Numbered from the stretch's first letter, positions 1-8,628 are shown. The stretch is DNA of 64,000 bases from Rhodoblastus acidophilus (GCF_900187365.1 NZ_FYDG01000002.1:372001-436000); one strand, 5' to 3'. The notes: a model not told the origin generated them from the sequence alone. Translations and numbers: made by a program.

Positions 1-965
1 ATCATCAGGGACGGGCATATGATGCGGCTCAAGCCGTCATCGGCGTCGCGCGCCCCGGCGCCCGCGCCGGGGATGTAGGTTTGATTGGCGCGCACGAGAT
101 AGAGCAAGGCGTTGGCGTCCATCAGCGGCATTTTCTCGCGCGCCGCGTCGGTGAGTGCCTGCTCGATGGCGAAAGGCTCGGCGGCCAGATCTGCGGGATC
201 GCCGCCCTGCTTCAGCCCCCGGCCGATGACATGGTCGGCCCAATCAGCGTCGAACGCGTTGAGCGTGATCAGCCGCAGCGCCGCTTCCAACCCTGCTTTC
301 GGCGCGCCACTTGCGTAATAGTCGCCGCCGCGCCAGGCGGGATCGAGCCGGATCGGCTGCGCCCATTGCGACAGCCAGCCAATCAGCCAGCCGCCGAAAT
401 TCGGCGCGGCGATCGCCGGGACGATCCGGCCGACACGATCGGGAAATGACGCCGCCCATTCAAACGTCTGCAGCCCGCCCATCGACGGCCCCATCACCGC
501 GTGCAGCCGTCCGATGCCCAGCGCGTCGAGCACGGCCTTTTGCAGCCGCACGAAATCGGCGATGGCGACGGCGGGAAAGCGCAGGCCATAGGGCTCGCCT
601 GTCGCCGGGTTGAGGCTGGCCGGTCCCAGCGTGGTCACGTTCGGATCGAAAGCGTTGAGATTGCACAGCGTATCGACCGAAATGACGAAGAATTTCTCCG
701 TGTCCACCGCCTTGCCCGGGCCGATGATCTCGTCCCAATAGCCGGGCTTGGCGTCCTCGGCGCAATAGCGGCCGGCGGCGTGGCTGGTTCCCGAAAAATA
801 GTGACAGACGAGAATCGCATTGTCGCGCGCCGGGGCCAGCCGTCCGTAGGCCTCGAAACCCACGGGAACGTCCCTGAGCGCGGCGCCGCCGAGCAGGCGC
901 AGCTCGGGAATGGTCATGCGGCGCTTTTCGACAATCAGATCCATGGTCGGCTCGCGGCGTTTCAT
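1..965 (-). CDS. MetX-like alpha/beta hydrolase (homoserine O-acetyltransferase family), partial
   Basis: The left window edge truncates the 3' end; about 321 codons are present. The protein reads as the MetX branch of the alpha/beta hydrolase fold. An early oxyanion-side segment VCHYFSGTSHAAG lies at residues 53-65, and a nucleophile elbow GPSMGG at 159-164 puts the probable catalytic Ser at 161. True MetX enzymes acetylate homoserine in methionine synthesis, but this family also has members annotated only as putative esterases, and the catalytic Asp/His region is off the window, so the substrate is not assigned. The start at 965 is preferred over an in-frame ATG at 944 because GAGGGGG lies about 8 bases upstream of the first. 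It follows thiD on the same strand after 37 bases, so it is likely the last visible gene of the ccoGHIS-ccoA-thiD run. Confidence 0.75.
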   Translation of the reverse strand, partial: MKRREPTMDLIVEKRRMTIPELRLLGGAALRDVPVGFEAYGRLAPARDNAILVCHYFSGTSHAAGRYCAEDAKPGYWDEIIGPGKAVDTEKFFVISVDTLCNLNAFDPNVTTLGPASLNPATGEPYGLRFPAVAIADFVRLQKAVLDALGIGRLHAVMGPSMGGLQTFEWAASFPDRVGRIVPAIAAPNFGGWLIGWLSQWAQPIRLDPAWRGGDYYASGAPKAGLEAALRLITLNAFDADWADHVIGRGLKQGGDPADLAAEPFAIEQALTDAAREKMPLMDANALLYLVRANQTYIPGAGAGARDADDGLSRIICPSLM

Positions 966-1002
966 TAGCAATACCCCCTCGCCGTGACGCGCGCGCGACG
1001 GT

Positions 1003-1809
1003 TCAAGAGCGACGGAAATCGCAGAAATGATCCGGCGGCCCGTGACCCGCGCCGATGCGCAGTTCGGCCCCCGCCTGCAGCGCCCGCGTCAGCCACGCCT
1101 TGCCCTCGCCGACGGCCTCGCGCAAACCCCGCCCCTGCCCGAGCAAAGCGGCGATGGCCGAGGACAAGGCGCAGCCGGTGCCATGGGTGTTGCGCGTTTT
1201 TATGCGCGGGGCGGTGAATTCGATAAAATCGGCGCCGTCATACAGCACATCGAGCGCATCGCCTTCGGCGAGATGGCCGCCTTTCACCAGCACCGCCGGC
1301 GCGCCGAGGTCGCGCAGCCGCAGCGCCAGCGCCCGCATGTCCTCCGCCCCGCCGGGACCCGCGCCGCCGACAAGGCGCGCGGCTTCGATCAGATTGGGCG
1401 TGATGAGCCGCGCCAGCGGAAACATTTCTTGCAACGGCGCCACCATCACGTCGCCGCCGAGTTCATGCCCGCTGGTCGCCACCAGAACGGGATCGAGCAC
1501 GATGTTTTTCGCCCGCGCCGAACTCAGGGCCGCGCCGATCACCCGCGCATTGTCGGGCGCGCCGATCATGCCGATCTTCACCGCGTCGACGTCAATGTCG
1601 GCGAAAATGGCCTCGATCTGCTGCGCCAAAAAATCGGGGGCGACCATGCTGACCGCCCGCACGCCCTGCGTATTTTGCGCGGTGAGGGCGCTGATCGCCG
1701 CCATGCCATAGCAACCCAGGGCCGAAAAGGTTTTCAGATCGGCCTGGATTCCCGCGCCTCCGGACGGGTCGGAGCCGGCGATCGACAGGATTTTGGCGAT
1801 CCCCACCAT
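1003..1809 (-). CDS. thiD: Hydroxymethylpyrimidine/phosphomethylpyrimidine kinase ThiD
   Basis: Cytoplasmic ribokinase-superfamily enzyme that phosphorylates HMP and then HMP-P to give HMP-PP for thiamine synthesis. The 268-residue protein has the family length. The substrate-binding N-terminus AGSDPSGGAGIQADLKT is at residues 11-27, and the C-terminal anion hole with the catalytic Cys/Gly signature, NTHGTGCALSSAIAALL, is near 207-223. Its ATG begins one base after the stop codon of the upstream MFS gene, so translation is probably coupled. No other thiamine gene is visible in the window, which makes its place at the end of a cytochrome-oxidase assembly operon odd. The family call is secure; the reason for the linkage is unknown. 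Confidence 0.93.
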   Translation of the reverse strand: MVGIAKILSIAGSDPSGGAGIQADLKTFSALGCYGMAAISALTAQNTQGVRAVSMVAPDFLAQQIEAIFADIDVDAVKIGMIGAPDNARVIGAALSSARAKNIVLDPVLVATSGHELGGDVMVAPLQEMFPLARLITPNLIEAARLVGGAGPGGAEDMRALALRLRDLGAPAVLVKGGHLAEGDALDVLYDGADFIEFTAPRIKTRNTHGTGCALSSAIAALLGQGRGLREAVGEGKAWLTRALQAGAELRIGAGHGPPDHFCDFRRS

Positions 1810-1810
1810 G

Positions 1811-3010
1811 TCAGCTCACCGGCAGGAAAGCGGCGGCGAAGGCGCCGCCCATGGCCGAAACGAACAGCAGCGCGTCATGCGCCGCCAGCATGGCGCGCGA
1901 CGGCTTTTTTCGCGCGCGATATAGCCGCAGCGACGCCCCGGCGGTGGCGAGGCTCCAGCCCATGGCGACCACAATCAGCGCGGCGGCGAAGCGCCAGGCG
2001 TCGCCGGCGTGGATTTCCAGCGCCCAGGCGCCCGCGACCAGCGCCAGACCCAGCCCCGCCGTGGCGTCGGCGCCGAGACGCCGCGCCAGCGCGCCGGCGA
2101 AAAACGCCGGGGCGTACATGGCGATCACGTGCCAGGACACCACCGAGAAAATATCGGGCGCGGCGACGCCGCAGCCCGACATGGCGCCGGGCGCGCCCAC
2201 CATGGCCGCCGTCATGCCGAACCACGCCAGCGCGGCGATCGCGCTCGGCGCGACGAACGCCTTCCAATCCGGCGCCTCGGTCGCGCGCGAAACGGCGGCG
2301 GACGGCAGGATCGGCGCGCGCGCCGTGGTCAGCACGGCGAGAACCAGCACGAGAACCTGGGTGGCGGCGGCGGCCAGCGCCGTCGCGGCGAACAATTTTT
2401 CCGGCGCATATTGCGCGACGAGGCCCGCGAGCGCCGGGCCGATCAGGCCCGCCAGCGCGCCGCTGCCGAACACGATCAACGCCGCCCGCGCGCGACCCCG
2501 AGAATCGGAACCCAGCGCCGCCTCATGACGGTAGAACAGCGAAAAACCCTGGGCCACGCCGAGCCAGAAGGCGCCGAGGCAGAACGGGGCGAATAGCGAA
2601 ACGCTCAAGGCCCAGGCCATGATCAGACCGCCGGCGACGCCGAGGCTCGCGCCCAGCGCCAGCGCGGCGCGGCGCCCGAAAGCGTCGAGCAGGAAAGAGG
2701 CCGGAAAAGTCGCCAGCGCCGCGCCTGAGAGCATGGCGATATAGGGCGCGGACATCAGATGCGGCGACGGCGCCAGCAACCGCCCCGCCAGCGGCAGCAT
2801 GCCGAGGGTCAGGCTCTGCGACAGCACCGACAGCGCGAAGCCGCCGGCCAGCGTGGCCACGCCGGGGCTCCAGCGGCCCTCCGCTTCAAGGCCGGCGGAA
2901 CCGGGCGCGGGCGCGCCGGGCGGGCAGAAACAGGCGAGACGCCCGGCGCGGGCGAGGCCTGCGCCGTCCTGAGGCTCCGGCATGTCGCTGCCCCGGTCGA
3001 TGGCGGTCAT
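1811..3010 (-). CDS. ccoA: MFS copper importer of the CcoA type, probable
   Basis: A 399-residue polytopic inner-membrane protein of the major facilitator superfamily. After a roughly 45-residue N-terminal stretch it alternates long hydrophobic helices with Arg-rich loops. It carries M266-T-A-A-M270 and H294-V-I-A-M298. The M-to-H spacing of 28 equals that of the MxxxM and HxxxM metal motifs known in Rhodobacter capsulatus CcoA (M233/M237, H261/M265), the MFS copper importer that supplies the CuB site of cbb3 oxidase. Its ATG overlaps the ccoS stop (ATGA), placing it inside the ccoGHIS operon, which supports the same job. A second in-frame ATG exists at 2983 but has no better ribosome site. 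The MFS call is firm; the copper role is inference from motif plus context. Confidence 0.8.
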   Translation of the reverse strand: MTAIDRGSDMPEPQDGAGLARAGRLACFCPPGAPAPGSAGLEAEGRWSPGVATLAGGFALSVLSQSLTLGMLPLAGRLLAPSPHLMSAPYIAMLSGAALATFPASFLLDAFGRRAALALGASLGVAGGLIMAWALSVSLFAPFCLGAFWLGVAQGFSLFYRHEAALGSDSRGRARAALIVFGSGALAGLIGPALAGLVAQYAPEKLFAATALAAAATQVLVLVLAVLTTARAPILPSAAVSRATEAPDWKAFVAPSAIAALAWFGMTAAMVGAPGAMSGCGVAAPDIFSVVSWHVIAMYAPAFFAGALARRLGADATAGLGLALVAGAWALEIHAGDAWRFAAALIVVAMGWSLATAGASLRLYRARKKPSRAMLAAHDALLFVSAMGGAFAAAFLPVS

Positions 3011-3159
3011 TTCTTCTCTATGTCGTCGTCGAGCAGGATGCGATAGGCGGCGCCGTCGAGATCCTCATATTGATTGCGCTTGAGCGACCAGAACAGACCG
3101 TAGAGCGCGAGCAGCCCCAGCAGAATCGCCAAGGGAATGAGGAAGACCAGAACGTTCAT
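3007..3159 (-). CDS. ccoS: cbb3 oxidase maturation protein CcoS
   Basis: A 50-residue protein, MNVLVFLIPLAILLGLLALY at its N-terminus, with one membrane helix (about residues 3-24). It is followed by the FxWSLKxNQYEDLDGAAYRIL-type segment typical of CcoS and an acidic tail. CcoS is needed for insertion of cofactors (heme and copper) into cbb3 oxidase. The gene sits 15 bases downstream of ccoI and its TGA overlaps the ATG of the MFS gene by four bases. Small size means it is easily missed, but sequence and position agree. Confidence 0.93.
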   Translation of the reverse strand: MNVLVFLIPLAILLGLLALYGLFWSLKRNQYEDLDGAAYRILLDDDIEKK

Positions 3160-3174
3160 GGCTGATCTCTCGCT

Positions 3175-5367
3175 TTACGATTTGGCCAGGAGAGTGACGC
3201 GTTTCCCCGGCCCGCGCAAGCGCAGCGCGTTGAGCGTCACCAGAATGGACGATCCGGACATTGCGGCGGCGGCGAACAGCGGCGAGGCCTGTCCCGCCAT
3301 GGCGACGGGCACGGCGACGGCGTTATAGAGGATGGCGAAGGTCAGGTTCTGGGTCATCAGCGCCCGCGCCCGCCGGGCGATGGCCTGGGCGGCGGCGACC
3401 GGCAGCAGCTTTTCGCCAAGGAAAACGGCGTCGGCCTGCGCCTGGGTCAGATGCACGGCGTCGATCGGCGAGATCGAGGCATGGGCGGCGGCGAGCGCGG
3501 GGGCGTCGTTCAAACCGTCGCCGACCATCAGCACCTTCTTGCCCTGCGCCTTCAGCCGCTCGACAAAGGCGATCTTGTCGGCCGGTTTCTGGCCGCCGCG
3601 CCAGTCGGCGATCCCGAGTTGGTCCGCAACCGGCGCCACCGCCTCGGGGCGGTCGCCGGAGAGAATGTGCAGGTCGAGCTTTTCCGCGCGCAGGTGGGCG
3701 ACAATTTTTGCCGCGTCGGGCCGCAAACTCTGGCGGATATCGAGGCGCGCGACCTTTTCGCCGGCGCGCACATAAATCGCGCTGACCTCCGCTTCGGCGG
3801 CCAAAAATTCGGCGTCGCAAAAGCTGGCCGAGCCGAGCCGCGCCTCAAAACCCTCATAAGGCGCCGCGACCCCCTGCCCCGCCGTCTCGCGCGCGTCCGG
3901 CAGCGGCGCGCCGCCGCGCAGACTGCGCGCCAGAGCCAGCGCGAGCGGATGATGGCTTGAGCGCGCGAGCCGTCCGGCGAGCTCCAGCAGGTCGGCGGGG
4001 ATCGCGTCGGCATTGGCGATTCCGGGCTGCGGCAGGGTCAGCGTGCCCGTCTTGTCGAACACCACCGCGTCGATCTCGCCGAGTTTCTCCAGCCCGCGCG
4101 CGTCGTTGAGAAACAGGCCGGAGCGGAAGAAGGCGCCCGACGCCATCGCCTGCACGGTCGGCACGGCCAGCGCCAGCGCGCAGGGGCAGGTGATGATCAG
4201 GACGGAAATGGCGATCACCAGCGCATCGTGCGCCGTGGCGCCGAAGAACAGCCACCAGGACAGGCCCGTGACCAGCGCCGTGAGATGCACTGCGGGCGCG
4301 TAAAACTGGGACACGCGATCCGACAGCTGCATGTATTTCGAGCGCGCCGCCCCCGCCTGCTCGATCAGCCGCGCCGCCTCGTCGATCAGGGCGGAATGGC
4401 CGGCGGCGGTGACATCGACGGTGAGCGCGCCCTCGCCATTGACCGTGCCGGCATAGACATTGTCGCCGGCCTGCGCCGGCTTGGGATCGGTCTCGCCGGT
4501 GATGGCGCTTTCATCGAGCGCGCTCGCCCCCTCGACGATCACGCCGTCGGCGGGCACGCGCTCGCCGGCGCGCACCAGCAGGCGGTCGCCCGCCGCCAGC
4601 GCCGCGACGGGCACCAGAACCCATTCCGCGCCGTCGCGCCGCAAGGCGTTCTCGCCTTTCAGCGCGGCGAGATTGCCGGCGGCGGTTTTTGTGCGGCGGC
4701 GCATCGCCTGATCCAGCACGCGGCCCGCCAGCAGAAACGCCAGCAGCATGATGGCGGAATCGAAATAGGCGTGATCCGCATGATGCTGGGTCTCATAGAC
4801 CGACAGGCCCAGCGCCAGCGTCACGCCGATGGTGATGGGGACGTCCATGTTGAGCCGGCGCTGCCGGATCGCCGCCCAGGCCGAACTGAAAAACGGCTGT
4901 CCCGCATAGGCGGCGGCGGGCAGCGCGATCAGCGCCGAAACGAAATGGAAGAAATCGCGGGTTTCCGGCGGCAGCGACGTCGATTGGCCCGACCAGACCG
5001 AAATCGACAGCAGCATGATGTTCATGGCCGCGAACACGGCCACGCCCAGGCATTTCAGCAGCAGATTGAAGCGGGCCTGCTCGTCCGCCTCGACCTGCCT
5101 TTGCTCGTAGGGATAGGCGCGATAGCCGATCGCCTCGAGCGCGCCGGTGAAGCGCCCCGGCTCGACCTGCTGCGGATCGTAGGTGAGCGCGAGCCGGTGA
5201 CTGGTGAGGTTGAGCCGCGCCAGTTTTACGCCAGGCAACCGGCGCATGGCCGTCTCGATATCGGGCAGGCAGGCCGCGCAGGTGATGCCGTCAATGGCGA
5301 GGTCGAGGCGCGAGCGCCCGTCCTCGTCGTTGCGAACGAAATGCGAGAAATCCGGCGCGGCGCCCAT
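3175..5367 (-). CDS. ccoI: Copper-translocating P1B-type ATPase CcoI/FixI
   Basis: Inner-membrane ATPase that exports Cu(I) toward the periplasm for cbb3 oxidase assembly. The 730-residue protein has an N-terminal heavy-metal domain with GITCAAC (Cys30, Cys33). It also has the actuator TGE (290-292), the transmembrane CPC metal site (394-396), the phosphorylation motif DKTGTLT (438-444), an SHHP nucleotide-domain motif (471-474) and GDGLNDAP (616-623). All are intact. It starts three bases after the ccoH stop and is followed by ccoS. Context within ccoGHIS separates it from housekeeping CopA, which detoxifies cytoplasmic copper. Confidence 0.96.
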   Translation of the reverse strand: MGAAPDFSHFVRNDEDGRSRLDLAIDGITCAACLPDIETAMRRLPGVKLARLNLTSHRLALTYDPQQVEPGRFTGALEAIGYRAYPYEQRQVEADEQARFNLLLKCLGVAVFAAMNIMLLSISVWSGQSTSLPPETRDFFHFVSALIALPAAAYAGQPFFSSAWAAIRQRRLNMDVPITIGVTLALGLSVYETQHHADHAYFDSAIMLLAFLLAGRVLDQAMRRRTKTAAGNLAALKGENALRRDGAEWVLVPVAALAAGDRLLVRAGERVPADGVIVEGASALDESAITGETDPKPAQAGDNVYAGTVNGEGALTVDVTAAGHSALIDEAARLIEQAGAARSKYMQLSDRVSQFYAPAVHLTALVTGLSWWLFFGATAHDALVIAISVLIITCPCALALAVPTVQAMASGAFFRSGLFLNDARGLEKLGEIDAVVFDKTGTLTLPQPGIANADAIPADLLELAGRLARSSHHPLALALARSLRGGAPLPDARETAGQGVAAPYEGFEARLGSASFCDAEFLAAEAEVSAIYVRAGEKVARLDIRQSLRPDAAKIVAHLRAEKLDLHILSGDRPEAVAPVADQLGIADWRGGQKPADKIAFVERLKAQGKKVLMVGDGLNDAPALAAAHASISPIDAVHLTQAQADAVFLGEKLLPVAAAQAIARRARALMTQNLTFAILYNAVAVPVAMAGQASPLFAAAAMSGSSILVTLNALRLRGPGKRVTLLAKS

Positions 5368-5370
5368 CGC

Positions 5371-5874
5371 TTACTCGACGTTGAACGTGTTGCGCGACCG
5401 GAATATCTGCTGGCCCTCGCGCTGAAGCACCACCTCGACCTCCCAATGCCCGCGCTGCAACTCGGCCGCCCCGGCGTAGACGCCGTCGGCCACGGAGCCG
5501 ACCACCACCACCTGGTCGAGCCGGCTGGTCGCAGGATAGACGAAATGCAGGCTCGCCACCAAATCGTTGACCGGGCGCCCGTCGCGGTCTTTGACCGTGA
5601 CCGTGATGGCGGTGACGGCGCCCTGGACGACGCGGCTCAGGTCAACCGTCCAGCCCAGCGCCTCCTGCGCCTTGGCGGCGGCGATTTCCTTGTTATAGGC
5701 GACGCCGGCGTCATAGGGATGGGCGATGTCGAGGCCCGGATGGGTCTTGATCGCCGCGCGCGCCATGTAGAAATTGACCGCCAGCATCACGCCGAAAAAG
5801 CCGATCAGGATCAGGAGCACCTTGCGCCCGGTGAGCGGCGCGCCCTTCGGATGATAATCACTGTCTTCAATCAT
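5371..5874 (-). CDS. ccoH: cbb3 oxidase assembly protein CcoH/FixH
   Basis: A 167-residue protein with one N-terminal membrane anchor (about residues 20-42, after MIEDSDYHPKGAPLTGRKV) and a periplasmic FixH domain of about 120 residues. CcoH binds the assembling oxidase and the CcoI copper pump. The ATG at 5874 is preferred because GGAAGGA lies six bases before it; an upstream in-frame TTG at 5892 has no such site. It follows ccoG by 20 bases and precedes ccoI by three, in the usual G-H-I-S order. Confidence 0.93.
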   Translation of the reverse strand: MIEDSDYHPKGAPLTGRKVLLILIGFFGVMLAVNFYMARAAIKTHPGLDIAHPYDAGVAYNKEIAAAKAQEALGWTVDLSRVVQGAVTAITVTVKDRDGRPVNDLVASLHFVYPATSRLDQVVVVGSVADGVYAGAAELQRGHWEVEVVLQREGQQIFRSRNTFNVE

Positions 5875-5894
5875 TTTTTGTCCTTCCGGCAATC

Positions 5895-7370
5895 TCAGGG
5901 GCCTTTGAAAAAATCGGCGCGCGTCGTCTGCTCGCCCGTCTTGGGGTCGGTGAGCACCAGCTTGATCGGCGTGCTCGCGGGCGGCGGCGCGTCCGGCGGC
6001 GTGGTGACCATCACGCGCAGTTCCAGCGTCTGGTCGGCTTCGACGTGGACGCTGACGGCGCCGCCCTCGGCTTTCTGGCCGAGGATCTCGATCTGGCCGC
6101 GCGGCAGACCCTCCAGCGTCAATTTGAAATCGCGGGCGGACCCGTGCTTGTTGAGGGCGCGGATCGTATAGCCGTTGCGCAGCGACCCGTCGGACAGCGC
6201 CACATAGATCGGGTTGCGGTCGTGCATCACGTCGATGCCCAGGGTGTTCCGGGTGGCGAGGCTGACGCCCATGATGGCGGCGACGCCGGCGATCAGCGCG
6301 ATATAAATCAGCGTGCGGGCGCGAAGGATTTTCGGCGGCAGCGCCGCAAGCCCCTGGGCGCGGCGCTCGACATTGTTGTCGGTGTCATAGCCGATCAGGC
6401 CGGTGGGACGGCCGATCCGGCTCATCACATTGTCGCAGGCGTCGATGCACAGGCCGCATTGGATGCAGCCCATGTCCAATCCGTTGCGGATGTCGACGCC
6501 GGTCGGGCAGACCACCACGCATTGGTTGCAATCGACGCAATCGCCCGCAGGCTTCCCCTCCGCGCGTAAAACCTTGGCCTTCTTGACCGAGCCGCGCGGC
6601 TCGCCGCGATCGACGCGATAGGTGACGTTGAGCGCCCATTCGTCGGTCAGCGCCGCCTGGATGCGCGGCCACGGGCACATGTACAGGCAGACCTGTTCGC
6701 GGGCGAAGCCGGCCAGCGTATAGGTGGTGAAGGTGAGGATGCCGATCCAGACATACGCCTCCATCGGCGCCTGGAAGGTGGCGAGCTGCTTCACCAGCGT
6801 CGGCGCGTCCGCGAAATACAGCACCCAGGCGCCGCCGGTCCACCAGGCGATCGCCAGCCACAGCACATGTTTCAGCGCCGTCTCGACCACCGTCTGCAAC
6901 GTCCACGGCTGGCCCGCCTTTTTCAGGCGCTCGCGGCGCTCGCCCTGGGTCCAGCGCTCGATCAGCAGGAAGAGATCGGTCCAGACGGTCTGCGGGCAGA
7001 GATAGCCGCACCAGACGCGCCCGGCGAGCGCATTCATCAGGAACAAGGTGAAGGCGGCGAGGATCAGCAGTCCCGTGATGTAATAGACTTCCTGGGGCCA
7101 GATCTCGACGCCGAAGAAATAGAAGCGGCCGTTGGCCAGATCGACCAGCACAGCCTGGCTGGGCTGGTCTGGACCGCGGTCCCAGCGCACGAACGGCAGG
7201 AAATAATAGAGCAGCATGCCGCCGATCAGCAGGCCCCATTTGATGTTGCGGAACCGGCCGGACACGCTCTGCGGATAGATCTGCTTGCGCCCCTCGTAAA
7301 GCGAGTCCGAGGGTTCGGGCTCCGGCGCCGCTTTCCGGATGATAGGGGCTTTTTGCGCGCTGACCGTCAT
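5895..7370 (-). CDS. ccoG: Cytochrome c oxidase accessory protein CcoG/FixG (polyferredoxin)
   Basis: A 491-residue membrane ferredoxin. It has membrane helices in the N-terminal half, with Cys motifs CGYLCP (121-126) and CLYMCP (228-233). Two cytoplasmic 4Fe-4S clusters follow: CVDCNQCVVVCP (278-289) and CIQCGLCIDAC (302-312). The C-terminal IgG-like domain comes after a last helix near residue 350. CcoG is thought to reduce Cu(II) for delivery to the oxidase. It is the first gene of the assembly operon. A FixK/FNR-like site at 7476-7489 lies about 112 bases upstream, so oxygen-limited induction is likely. Confidence 0.96.
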   Translation of the reverse strand: MTVSAQKAPIIRKAAPEPEPSDSLYEGRKQIYPQSVSGRFRNIKWGLLIGGMLLYYFLPFVRWDRGPDQPSQAVLVDLANGRFYFFGVEIWPQEVYYITGLLILAAFTLFLMNALAGRVWCGYLCPQTVWTDLFLLIERWTQGERRERLKKAGQPWTLQTVVETALKHVLWLAIAWWTGGAWVLYFADAPTLVKQLATFQAPMEAYVWIGILTFTTYTLAGFAREQVCLYMCPWPRIQAALTDEWALNVTYRVDRGEPRGSVKKAKVLRAEGKPAGDCVDCNQCVVVCPTGVDIRNGLDMGCIQCGLCIDACDNVMSRIGRPTGLIGYDTDNNVERRAQGLAALPPKILRARTLIYIALIAGVAAIMGVSLATRNTLGIDVMHDRNPIYVALSDGSLRNGYTIRALNKHGSARDFKLTLEGLPRGQIEILGQKAEGGAVSVHVEADQTLELRVMVTTPPDAPPPASTPIKLVLTDPKTGEQTTRADFFKGP

Positions 7371-7475
7371 GTCGCCGTATCCGTTGCATCGCGCCTGCGC
7401 GCGGCCGAAAAGGGGGGAGCGTCCTGCTCTATAGGCCCCGCGCGCCTGCGCAGTCGATGCTTAATTCGCTCTCAT

Positions 7476-7489
7476 TTGAGTAAAATCAA
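7476..7489 (-). promoter_or_regulatory. Candidate FixK/FNR box for ccoGHIS
   Basis: TTGAGTAAAATCAA matches the FNR/FixK consensus TTGAT-N4-ATCAA at nine of ten half-site positions. Its centre is about 112 bases before the ccoG start, leaving room for a class II promoter (site near -41) and an untranslated leader. It partly overlaps a 7-bp hairpin at 7485-7502. The match is seen directly; binding is inferred. Confidence 0.6.
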
Positions 7490-7530
7490 GGTTCGCCTTG
7501 ATTATAATCGCCAGAGCTTGGCGAAATTTA

Positions 7531-7566
7531 AAACGAAAAGGCGAAGCCGGCATGACCGGCTTCGCC
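7531..7566 (-). terminator. Rho-independent terminator after ccoP
   Basis: A perfect 11-bp stem (7540-7550 with 7556-7566) with a 5-base loop is followed, on the minus strand, by TTTTCGTTT. It lies 28 bases past the ccoP stop, so it ends the ccoNOQP transcript and separates it from ccoGHIS. Confidence 0.85.
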
Positions 7567-7593
7567 GCAGAGGGTCGCGGCGTTCCGCGCGGC

Positions 7594-8475
7594 TTACTGG
7601 CCGCCGCCCAGAGAGTGGACGTAGATCGTCAGCGACTTGATGGTGGCCGTGTCGAGCTTGGCGCCCCAGGCCGGCATGTGGCCGGCGCGGCCGTTGGCGA
7701 TGGTCTGCACCACCGTCGCCTTGTCCGAACCGTAGAGCCACTTGGACTTGGAGGTCAGGTTGGGCGCGCCCAGATCGGTGTTGCCCTTCGCGTCCTCGCC
7801 GTGGCAGGCCACGCAATTCTCCGCGAAGATTTTTTGGCCGGCGGAGACGTCGGCCTTGGTCGGCGCGATCAGTGACACGACGTAATCGGCGACCTGGTCG
7901 ATCTGCTGGGCGTTCAGGCCCATCTGCGACCAGGCGGGCATGCCCGCCGCGCCGGCCGGGTCGTGGCCTTCGGCGTCGCCGCTGCGCACGCCATGGGTGA
8001 TGGTCGCGGCGATCTGGTCGAGCGAACCGCCCCACAGCCAGCGGTCGCCGGCGAGGTTGGGATAGCCGACGGCGCCCTGGCCGCCCGAGCCATGGCAGGG
8101 CGCGCAATTGTTGCCGAACGCCGACTTGCCGTAGGCGCGGGCGAATTCGGCCAGTTTCGGATCGGCGCTGATGTCCTGCAGCGAGGCCTGCTCGATCTTG
8201 CCGACGAAGGGCGCGCGGGTCGCCTTGAGGCTTTCGACTTCCTGCATGACGGCGTCGCGCGAGGCCCAGTTCAAGAGCCCCTTGGTGTGGCCGCCGGGCA
8301 GCGGGATCGCCGGATAGACGACCCAGTAGCCGAAGGCCCAGACGATGCAGGCGTAGAACACCCACAGCCACCAGCGCGGCAGCGGCGTGTTCAATTCCTT
8401 GATGCCGTCCCATTCGTGGCCCGTGGTGGCTGTGCCCGTGGCCGCGTCTATGTCTTGATGCGTGTGATCAACCAT
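7594..8475 (-). CDS. ccoP: cbb3-type cytochrome c oxidase subunit III, diheme CcoP
   Basis: A 293-residue membrane-anchored diheme cytochrome c that passes electrons into the oxidase. The N-terminal cytoplasmic segment contains HEWDGIKELNTPLPRWW (20-36), the CcoP hallmark. One or two helices follow to about residue 56, then two periplasmic cytochrome domains with CAPCH (124-128) and CVACH (221-225); Met axial ligands are likely in GMPAW (178-182) and GHMPAW near 270. It starts three bases after the ccoQ stop and ends just before a strong terminator. Confidence 0.97.
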   Translation of the reverse strand: MVDHTHQDIDAATGTATTGHEWDGIKELNTPLPRWWLWVFYACIVWAFGYWVVYPAIPLPGGHTKGLLNWASRDAVMQEVESLKATRAPFVGKIEQASLQDISADPKLAEFARAYGKSAFGNNCAPCHGSGGQGAVGYPNLAGDRWLWGGSLDQIAATITHGVRSGDAEGHDPAGAAGMPAWSQMGLNAQQIDQVADYVVSLIAPTKADVSAGQKIFAENCVACHGEDAKGNTDLGAPNLTSKSKWLYGSDKATVVQTIANGRAGHMPAWGAKLDTATIKSLTIYVHSLGGGQ

Positions 8476-8478
8476 CGT

Positions 8479-8628
8479 TCAATCCTCGTTGAGCGGCAGG
8501 CGCGCGGCGGCGTCGAAGCTTTTCTTCTTCGATGGCCAGAGCGCGAAGGCGATCACGCCCAGGAATGCGATCACGACCAGCAGGATGCTCACGATTTTCA
8601 TTTGAGCGAAGAAAACTTCGACGTCCAT
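8479..8628 (-). CDS. ccoQ: cbb3 oxidase small subunit CcoQ
   Basis: A 49-residue protein with a single helix (about residues 10-31, KIVSILLVVIAFLGVIAFAL) followed by WPSKKKSFDAAARLPLNED, the typical CcoQ tail after the helix. CcoQ stabilises the interaction of CcoP with the CcoNO core. It lies between ccoO (9 bases upstream) and ccoP (3 bases downstream), its standard position. Confidence 0.94.
   Translation of the reverse strand: MDVEVFFAQMKIVSILLVVIAFLGVIAFALWPSKKKSFDAAARLPLNED

Noticed and set aside
7485-7502. 7-bp hairpin with TTCG loop upstream of ccoG, considered as a second terminator for ccoP
   Set aside because: On the minus strand it lies upstream of the stronger ccoP terminator and within the probable ccoG promoter, so a termination role is unlikely.
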